This document shows, piece after piece, positions 56,318 to 64,000 of a stretch of 64,000 nt of DNA. The position numbers and the translations under genes are program-made. How positions within the stretch are numbered: the stretch's first letter is position 1; each line of letters begins with the position of its first letter. The DNA is from Streptomyces fumanus (GTDB taxonomy: Bacteria; Actinomycetota; Actinomycetes; Streptomycetales; Streptomycetaceae): contig NZ_BNBI01000013.1 in assembly GCF_014655295.1 (NCBI RefSeq), positions 124,001-188,000 on the forward strand, in the 5' to 3' direction. The notes below the pieces were generated by a model. That model was not told where the DNA came from. It did no database searches and saw only the letters and a program-made list of their open reading frames with translations.

Positions 56318-57325
56318 GTGAGCTCGTTGATCGCAGGTACCCGTTTCTCCGTCCTCGACCGTTCGCGCACCCGGGAGGGGCGTCCGCCCGGGGAGGCGCT
56401 GCGGGACACCGTGGAGCTGGCGCGGGAGGCGGAGCGGCTGGGGTTCCACCGGTTCTGGGTCTCGGAGCACCACGGCGTGCCCGGGGTGGCCGGGTCGGCG
56501 CCCACCGTGCTGGCCGCCGCCGTCGCGGGCGCCACCCGGACCATCCGGGTCGGCACCGGCGGGGTGATGCTGCCCAACCACCGGCCGCTGGTGGTCGCCG
56601 AGCAGTTCGGGGTGCTGGAGTCGCTCTTCCCGGGGCGGATCGACATGGGACTGGGTCGCTCGGTGGGCTTCACCGACGGGGTGCGCAAGGCGCTCGGCCG
56701 GGACAAGGACGACGCCGACCGCTTCGAGGAGCAGCTCGCGGAGCTGCTCGGCTGGTTCACCGGCACCTCCCCCACCGGAGTGCGTGCCCGGCCCGCCGAG
56801 GGGCTGCGGGTCCCGCCGTTCGTGCTGGCCATGGGCGAGGGCGCGGCCGTCGCCGCCCGCGCCGGACTGCCGATGGTCATCGGCGACCTGCGCGACCGGG
56901 ACCGGATGCGCCGGGGCATCGACCGCTACCGCGACGGCTTCCGCCCCTCCCCCTGGGCCGCCGAGCCGTACGTCGTCATCTCCGGCACCGTCGCCGTGGC
57001 CGGCACCCCCGAGGCGGCCCGGCGGCTGCTGGTCCCGGAAGCCTGGTCCATGGCCCACTCCCGCACCCACGGCACCTTCCCGCCGCTGCCGCCCGCCGAA
57101 CGGGTCGAGGCCCGCGCGATGACCGCCAAGGAGCGCGGCCTGTACGAGTCCGGCCTCACCGGCCACCTGGCCGGCACCGAGGAGCAGGTCGCCGACGCGC
57201 TGGAGACCCTGCTGAAGGAGACCGGCGCCCAGGAGGTCCTGGTCACCACCAGCACCTACGACCGGGAGGCACTGGTCGACTCCTACCGGCGGCTCGCCCG
57301 GATCGTCGCGGACGCCGGCGCGTAG
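56318..57325 (+). CDS. LLM-class flavin monooxygenase (MsnO8-like)
   Basis: A 335-residue luciferase-like barrel protein: SEHHGVPGVAGSAPTVLAAA, RIRVGTGGVMLPNHRPLVVA (given in parts) and ERIDMGLGRS. Such proteins use FMNH2 or F420H2; the subgroup resembles MsnO8 and other uncharacterised Streptomyces LLM enzymes. The start is the GTG at 56318. TTGACA-like sequence lies within 15 nt of it, so the transcript may have little or no leader. Substrate unknown. Confidence 0.86.
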   Translation: MSSLIAGTRFSVLDRSRTREGRPPGEALRDTVELAREAERLGFHRFWVSEHHGVPGVAGSAPTVLAAAVAGATRTIRVGTGGVMLPNHRPLVVAEQFGVLESLFPGRIDMGLGRSVGFTDGVRKALGRDKDDADRFEEQLAELLGWFTGTSPTGVRARPAEGLRVPPFVLAMGEGAAVAARAGLPMVIGDLRDRDRMRRGIDRYRDGFRPSPWAAEPYVVISGTVAVAGTPEAARRLLVPEAWSMAHSRTHGTFPPLPPAERVEARAMTAKERGLYESGLTGHLAGTEEQVADALETLLKETGAQEVLVTTSTYDREALVDSYRRLARIVADAGA

Positions 57326-57376
57326 GATCACGGGGTTTTGTCCCACCGTCCGCAGCAGTCCCGTACGGAGCCCGCC

Positions 57377-59722
<2,346 letters not shown>

Positions 59723-59750
59723 GCGGCGGCGCGGCGGCCTCGCCCGCTGT

Positions 59751-60659
59751 TCACTTGTGAGGCCAGCGGCCGGTGCGGCCGGTGTCGTCCTCGACCCCCT
59801 CGGTCTCGATGCGTTCCTTGCGGACCTGACCGCGGACGGTCTCGTTCTCGACGTGCTCCTCGGTGGTCAGGCGCACCCGCTCCACCGGGACCGTCTCGGT
59901 CTCCACCACGGCACGTTCCTCGTGCAGGGTGACCTCGTGCTCGGCCTCGCTGATCTCCGGGCCGGCCAGCGCGTCCCCGCGGTTGGCCTCGGTGATCGGC
60001 TCGCGCTCGACGCGTACCTCCTCGTGCCGGACCGGGACGGTCTGCTCGACCTCCTCGGTGACGACGTACTTGCGCAGCCGGGCCCGGCCGCTCTCGTGCC
60101 GCTCGACGCCGACGCGCAGCCGCTCCTCGGAGACGGTCATGGCGTCGTCGCCGCGCATTCCCGCGCGGTCCGTGCCGCCCCGCTCGCCGGCGGCGCCCAT
60201 GCCGGTCATGCCGGCCCTCCGGCCGCTGCCGGGCGCCCCGGCCATGCCCGCGGTACCCGCCGTGCCCGCCGCTGCGGTCGTGCCGGTGCCCGTGTCCGTG
60301 GAACGGTCGCCCGGCGTCTCGGCATCGGTCAGGACGTTGTCCCAGTTGATGCCGTAGTAGTCGTAGAGGCGGTGCTCCTCGGTCGCCGACAGGTGTCCGC
60401 CGGCGTCGACGTCGACACTGGGGGCGTCCTTGATCTGGTCCTTGCGGTACGGGACCTCGAGGTGGTCCTCGACCAGGGAGGCGTCCCGGATGGGCACGAA
60501 GCACTCCTTGGAACCGAACATGCCGGTCTTGACGCTGACCCACTCGGGACGTCCGGTCACGTCGTCGAAGAAGACATGACTGGCCTCACCGATCTTGTTG
60601 CCGTCACCGTCGTAGACGGGATGGTCCAAGAGGTTCCTGATCTGTTCACGGGTGATCAT
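59751..60659 (-). CDS. PRC-barrel and DUF2382 (YsnF-like) stress protein
   Basis: The 302-residue protein has an N-terminal PRC-barrel (about 5-80, REQIRNLLDHPVYDGDGNKI), a Gly/Ala/Met-rich linker of about 60 residues (repeats such as AGTAGTAGMAG), and a DUF2382/YsnF domain (LRKYVVTEEVEQTVPVRHEE, EEHVENETVRGQVRKE). It is cytoplasmic and likely a general-stress protein of unknown mechanism. GAAGGAGGG precedes the ATG. The upstream DNA has unusual TCCGTTTT repeats and AT-rich stretches. Confidence 0.87.
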   Translation of the reverse strand: MITREQIRNLLDHPVYDGDGNKIGEASHVFFDDVTGRPEWVSVKTGMFGSKECFVPIRDASLVEDHLEVPYRKDQIKDAPSVDVDAGGHLSATEEHRLYDYYGINWDNVLTDAETPGDRSTDTGTGTTAAAGTAGTAGMAGAPGSGRRAGMTGMGAAGERGGTDRAGMRGDDAMTVSEERLRVGVERHESGRARLRKYVVTEEVEQTVPVRHEEVRVEREPITEANRGDALAGPEISEAEHEVTLHEERAVVETETVPVERVRLTTEEHVENETVRGQVRKERIETEGVEDDTGRTGRWPHK

Positions 60660-60731
60660 CTGGCCTCACCCTCCTTCCGGAGTGACACTCCTCCGGTTTT
60701 CCGCATCAAAACGGAGAAAACGGAACCTGCG

Positions 60732-61562
60732 CTACAAAGCGCACATATTTTTCGTATGCGCCGTCGTCTTCCGGCCGCCGGCCGGCGGCACCGCGTCCCC
60801 CGGTTCGGCGGCCCGGGCCAGCGCCCGCCGGTCGGGGAGGCCGCCCGGCGCGAGCACCGGCCGCACCTGCGCCTCGGCCACCAGACCGCGCGTCGAGGCC
60901 ACCCGCCACACCGAGGCCAGCAGCGTGTCCTCACCGACGAACGCGGGTGCCGTGCTCACCGTCCGCCCGCCGGCCAGGTAGCGGATGCGCACCGGCTGCA
61001 CCGGCACGCCCGCGTCCAGCGCGGCCTGGAACACCGCCCGCCGGAACGGCCCCCGGGCCCGCCCGCACCAGGTGCTGCCCTCGGGGAAGACGGCGACCGC
61101 GGCGCCCTCGCGCAGCGCCCCCGCGATCCGGGCGACGGCGCCGGGCAGGGCGCGCAGCCGGTCCCGTTCGAGGAAGAGCACCCCAGCCTTCGCGGCGACC
61201 GCCCCCGCGACCGGCCAGCGGCGGATCTCGGCCTTGGCGACCATCCGGGCCGGGCGGACGGCGGCGAGCAGCGGCACGTCCAGCCAGGAGACGTGGTTGG
61301 CGACGAGCAGCAGTCCCCCGGCGGGCGCGGCCCGCCCGGTGATCCGCACCCGGACCCCGGCGGCCCGGACGATCCACCGGCACCACGCGCGCACCAGCGC
61401 CGCCGGGAGGCGGTGGCCGGCCGGCACCAGCGCGATCCCGGCCAGCAGCAGGACGGCGACGGCGGTGAGCCGCAGCACGGCCCGCGGCACGGCCGCCCGG
61501 GTCCGGGCCGGCTCCACGCACGCCCGGGGGGTGCAGGGCGCGGTGGGCAGCCAGGCGCTCAC
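60732..61562 (-). CDS. olsA: lyso-ornithine lipid O-acyltransferase (PlsC family)
   Basis: A 276-residue PlsC-type acyltransferase with NHVSWLD (catalytic NHx4D) and FPEGST (substrate binding), preceded by a hydrophobic segment (about 30-50, LRLTAVAVLLLAGIALVP). It would acylate lyso-ornithine lipid made by the upstream gene. It starts with GTG overlapping the olsB stop (GTGA), so the two are coupled. A role as a general phosphatidate acyltransferase is the alternative. Confidence 0.85.
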   Translation of the reverse strand: MSAWLPTAPCTPRACVEPARTRAAVPRAVLRLTAVAVLLLAGIALVPAGHRLPAALVRAWCRWIVRAAGVRVRITGRAAPAGGLLLVANHVSWLDVPLLAAVRPARMVAKAEIRRWPVAGAVAAKAGVLFLERDRLRALPGAVARIAGALREGAAVAVFPEGSTWCGRARGPFRRAVFQAALDAGVPVQPVRIRYLAGGRTVSTAPAFVGEDTLLASVWRVASTRGLVAEAQVRPVLAPGGLPDRRALARAAEPGDAVPPAGGRKTTAHTKNMCAL

Positions 61563-62329
61563 CGCGCGGCGGGTACGAGGGAGAGGAAGTGCCGCAGGTA
61601 GCGCGGGTGGATCCGGCTCATCGGCAGCAGCACGTACAGGTCGGCGACGCCGAAGTCGGGGTCGTGCGCGGGCGCCCCGCAGACCCAGGCGCCGAGCCGG
61701 AGGTAGCCGCGCAGCAGGGCGGGCAGCTCGGTACCGGCGGCGGGCGTGGCGGGGCGGGGCACCCAGGGCAGCAGCGGCCGTACCCGGTACTCGGGCGGGG
61801 CGAGGTGCCGTTCCCGGACCCGGTCCCAGGTGGCGGCGGCGAGGGCCCCGCCGTCGGCGAGCGGGACCGAGCAGCACCCCGCGAGCCAGGCGTGGCCCCG
61901 GTCGGCCAGGTAGCGGGCGATGCCGGCCCAGATCAGGCCGATGACGGCGCCGTCGCGGTGGTCGGGGTGCACACAGGACCGGCCGACCTCGACCAGCTCC
62001 GGCCGGATCGGGTCCAGCGCGCTCAGGTCGAACTCGCCCTCCGAGTACAGCCTCCCGGCGACCGCGGCCCGCTCCGGCGGCAGCAGCCGGTAGGTGCCGA
62101 CGACCTGCCCGGTGCCCTCCTCACGGACCAGGAGGTGGTCGCAGTACGCGTCGAAGGCGTCGGCGTCGAGCCCCGGCTGCGGTCCGGTCAGCAGGGCGCC
62201 CAGTTCCCCCGCGAAGACCTCGTACCGCAGGCGCTGCGCGGCGCGGACCTCGTCCTCGTCGCGGGCGAGGGAGACGGTGTAACGGGTGGCGGGCTGCGGG
62301 GGACGGTCGACGGTCAGTGCACCGGTCAT
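61559..62329 (-). CDS. olsB: L-ornithine N-alpha-acyltransferase (OlsB)
   Basis: The 256-residue protein is of the OlsB/hemolysin-like GNAT family: RYTVSLARDEDEVRAAQRLR, VFAGELGA, EVGRSCVHPDHRDGAVIGL and CSVPLADGG. OlsB transfers a 3-hydroxyacyl group from ACP to ornithine, giving lyso-ornithine lipid; OlsA adds the second acyl chain. Such phosphate-free membrane lipids are known in Streptomyces. AGGAGAG precedes the ATG. First gene of the olsB-olsA operon. Confidence 0.88.
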   Translation of the reverse strand: MTGALTVDRPPQPATRYTVSLARDEDEVRAAQRLRYEVFAGELGALLTGPQPGLDADAFDAYCDHLLVREEGTGQVVGTYRLLPPERAAVAGRLYSEGEFDLSALDPIRPELVEVGRSCVHPDHRDGAVIGLIWAGIARYLADRGHAWLAGCCSVPLADGGALAAATWDRVRERHLAPPEYRVRPLLPWVPRPATPAAGTELPALLRGYLRLGAWVCGAPAHDPDFGVADLYVLLPMSRIHPRYLRHFLSLVPAAR

Positions 62330-62526
62330 GGCTGCTCTCCTGGTCGGTAGCCGGGTCCGCCCCAGTTCTCCCGAGCCCGGCTGTCCTGCACATGACCGCC
62401 GCCGGGAGTACGGATGTGCGTCCGCTGAACCCCCGGATCCCGGCATGCGAGACGGGGCCGGAAGGAGCACCACTCCCGACCCCGCCCGTCCGCACCTTTC
62501 CGGCGAACGTTCACTGAAGCGCCCCG

Positions 62527-62573
62527 AAAGGGGCGCGGGGAACTGCGCGACCAGCCACGACGCACCCGCACCC
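62527..62573. repeat. Streptomyces short intergenic repeat, copy 1
   Basis: AAAGGGGCGCGGGGAACTGC followed by GCGACCAGCCACGACGCACC and GCACCC. It is identical to copy 2 in 46 of 47 positions. GGGGCGCGGGGAACTGCGCGA-type repeats are known to me as a common short interspersed element of Streptomyces genomes. Confidence 0.7.
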
Positions 62574-62606
62574 GGCGACGACGCACACCGCTTCCCGGCC
62601 TCACCC

Positions 62607-62653
62607 AAAGGGGCGCGGGGAACTGCGCGACAAGCCACGACGCACCCGCACCC
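62607..62653. repeat. Streptomyces short intergenic repeat, copy 2
   Basis: This copy starts 80 nt after copy 1 and differs only at one base (CAAGCC for CCAGCC). Its right end lies 12 nt before the sdhB stop. Confidence 0.7.
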
Positions 62654-62665
62654 CCGTGACAGGAC

Positions 62666-63415
62666 TTACCGCTTCCCGGCCTTCCGGGTCGCCCGCAGCC
62701 ACTCCTTGTTCATGTTCGTGATGGACATCAGCGGAATCCCCTTGGGACAAGCCGTCGCGCACTCACCCGCGAGCGTGCACCCCCCGAACCCTTCCGCGTC
62801 CATCTGCGCCACCATGTCCAGCACCCGCGTCTCCCGCTCGGGCGCCCCCTGCGGCAGCACGTTGAGGTGGTTCACCTTCGCGGAGGTGAACAGCATCGCC
62901 GCCCCGTTGGGGCACGCCGCGACGCACGCCCCGCACCCGATGCACTCCGCGTGCTCGAAGGCGAAGTCCGCGTCCGGCTTCGGCACCGGCGTCGCGTGGG
63001 CCTCCGGCGCCGCGCCGGTGGGCGCGGTGATGTACCCGCCGGCCTGGATGATCCGGTCGAACGCGGACCGGTCCACGACCAGGTCCTTCACCACCGGGAA
63101 GGCCGCCGCGCGCCACGGCTCGATGTCGATGGTGTCGCCGTCCCGGAAGGACCGCATGTGCAACTGGCAGGTCGTGGTCCGCTCCGGCCCGTGCGCGTCA
63201 CCGTTGATGACGAGCGAGCACGCGCCGCAGATGCCCTCGCGGCAGTCGTGGTCGAAGGCGACCGGGTCCTCGCCCTTGAGGATCAGCTCCTCGTTGAGGG
63301 TGTCGAGCATCTCCAGGAACGACATGTCCGGTGAGATCCCGTCCACCTCGTACGTGGACATGGCGCCTTCGGCGTCGGCGTTCTTCTGGCGCCAGACGCG
63401 CAGGGTGAGCTTCAT
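62666..63415 (-). CDS. sdhB: succinate dehydrogenase/fumarate reductase iron-sulfur subunit
   Basis: A 249-residue SdhB/FrdB: the 2Fe-2S site is CREGICGACSLVING with a later C in TTTCQLHM, the 4Fe-4S and 3Fe-4S sites are CIGCGACVAACPNGA and CTLAGECATACPKGIP. It carries electrons from SdhA to menaquinone at the membrane. ATG overlaps the sdhA stop (ATGA). Terminator-like sequence follows. The cytochrome b subunit gene is expected upstream of sdhA, beyond the window. Confidence 0.94.
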   Translation of the reverse strand: MKLTLRVWRQKNADAEGAMSTYEVDGISPDMSFLEMLDTLNEELILKGEDPVAFDHDCREGICGACSLVINGDAHGPERTTTCQLHMRSFRDGDTIDIEPWRAAAFPVVKDLVVDRSAFDRIIQAGGYITAPTGAAPEAHATPVPKPDADFAFEHAECIGCGACVAACPNGAAMLFTSAKVNHLNVLPQGAPERETRVLDMVAQMDAEGFGGCTLAGECATACPKGIPLMSITNMNKEWLRATRKAGKR

Positions 63416-64000
63416 GCGTAGCTCCGCTGAGTGGGGTGGACGTACTCGAAGACCAGGTCTTCCTTGTGCAGCACGGGGGCGGTGCCCGTACCGGTGAACT
63501 CCCAGGCGGCGGCGTAGGAGAACGTGTCGTCCTTGCGGGCGGCCTCGCCGTCGGGGGTCTGGGACTCCTCGCGGAAGTGACCGCCGCAGGACTCCGAGCG
63601 GTGCAGCGCGTCGAGGCACATCAGCTCCGCCAGCTCCAGGTAGTCGACGATGCGGTTGGCCTTCTCCAGCGACTGGTTGAACTCCTCGCCGGTGCCCGGC
63701 ACCTTGATCCGGCGCCAGAACTCCTCGCGGATCTGCGGGATCCGCTCCAGCGCCTTGCGCAGTCCGGTCTCGGTACGGGCCATGCCGCAGTACTCCCACA
63801 TCAGCTCGCCCAGCTCGCGGTGGAAGGAGTCCGGGGTGCGGTCGCCGTCCACGGAGAGCAGCAGGTTGAGCCGGTCCTCGGTCTCGGCGAGCACCTCCTG
63901 CACCACCGGGTGGCCAGCGTCGACGGTGTCCGTGCGGGGGTTGCGGGCGAGGTAGTCGTTGATGGTGGCCGGCAGCACGAAGTAGCCGTCGGCCAGGCCC
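63412..64000 (-). CDS. sdhA: succinate dehydrogenase/fumarate reductase flavoprotein, C-terminal part (partial)
   Basis: The reading frame runs off the right edge, so only about the last 196 residues are present. LNLLLSVDGDRTPDSFHREL, EYCGMARTETGLRKAL and LHRSESCGGHFREE are the C-terminal helical and capping regions of the FAD subunit. It overlaps sdhB by 4 nt and is translated just before it. Confidence 0.92.
   Translation of the reverse strand, partial: GLADGYFVLPATINDYLARNPRTDTVDAGHPVVQEVLAETEDRLNLLLSVDGDRTPDSFHRELGELMWEYCGMARTETGLRKALERIPQIREEFWRRIKVPGTGEEFNQSLEKANRIVDYLELAELMCLDALHRSESCGGHFREESQTPDGEAARKDDTFSYAAAWEFTGTGTAPVLHKEDLVFEYVHPTQRSYA

Larger units (their letters stand above)
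62330..62665. other. non-coding gap upstream of olsB and after sdhB
   Basis: This 336-nt region carries the olsB promoter side, two copies of a 47-bp Streptomyces-type repeat (62527-62573 and 62607-62653), and the hairpin GCCCC-GAAA-GGGGC (62521-62534), a possible terminator for sdhB. Open frames across it are GC-rich artefacts. Confidence 0.55.

Overview
The window is high-GC DNA from an actinomycete, almost certainly a Streptomyces. The signs are the third-position G/C bias, many GTG starts with AGGAGG-like ribosome sites, the ergothioneine cluster egtABCD, F420/PPOX and LLM-type oxidoreductases, an AfsR-like BTAD regulator, a SigR-type promoter in front of a thioredoxin gene, and two copies of a short intergenic repeat I associate with Streptomyces. 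No tRNA, rRNA, CRISPR array, transposase or phage gene was seen. The overall feel is a chromosome-arm region: many one-regulator/one-enzyme pairs plus a few conserved metabolic operons.

Layout. 0-4.2 kb: end of a membrane protein, a fadH-padR operon behind a palindromic operator, and two small orphan genes. 4.4-7.3 kb: PAS-PAS-GAF-PP2C phosphatase facing a PrmC-like methyltransferase with a folded leader. 7.5-12.6 kb: membrane protein/MarR pair, a sulfite-oxidase-type protein with its flavin reductase, a Rv1733c-like membrane protein, an acetyl-xylan-esterase-type hydrolase. 12.5-16.1 kb: methyltransferase, a second short Rho factor behind a pyrimidine-rich leader, and a D-Ala-D-Ala carboxypeptidase. 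16.2-23.5 kb: LysR/SDR pair, asparaginase with a FadR-type regulator, fatty-acid desaturase, two fluoride channel subunits (crcB pair), ArsR, MarR, SseB-like protein. 23.6-28.5 kb: GH35 beta-galactosidase, a five-copy 54-bp repeat, LacI regulator, long-form GAPDH. 28.5-33.3 kb: TetR, MFS pump/MarR, TetR/aldo-keto reductase. 33.7-39.3 kb: a barrel-less amidohydrolase/Atu4866 fusion, DUF1996 secreted protein, small wHTH and TPR proteins, peptide deformylase, flavoprotein disulfide oxidoreductase divergent from a SigR-type thioredoxin. 39.4-49.3 kb: LacI, TetR/FMN reductase, LysR, small Cys-pair protein, SDR/XRE pair, BTAD regulator/haloacetate-dehalogenase-like hydrolase, PPOX protein, beta-hydroxyacid dehydrogenase. 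49.6-54.0 kb: egtABCD. 54.0-60.7 kb: sugar-binding lipoprotein, dodecin, HAD phosphatase, LLM monooxygenase, UvrA-like ABC protein, PRC-barrel stress protein. 60.7-64 kb: ornithine-lipid genes olsB-olsA and the succinate dehydrogenase genes sdhB and sdhA (sdhA cut by the window edge).

How the genes work together. Much of the window is divergent regulator/target pairs with an inverted repeat between them (MarR at 8.6 kb, LysR at 17.1 kb, MarR at 30.8 kb, TetR at 32.1 kb, TetR at 41.2 kb, XRE at 44.0 kb), controlling small redox enzymes, reductases and pumps. A redox/thiol theme recurs: FadH, FMN reductase, two flavoprotein reductases, thioredoxin, ergothioneine. Envelope and lipid genes (desaturase, ornithine lipid, carboxypeptidase) form a second theme. 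The most unusual items are the Rho paralogue with its altered primary RNA-binding site, the amidohydrolase-sandwich/Atu4866 fusion, the structured leader of the methyltransferase gene, and the 54-bp hairpin repeat array.
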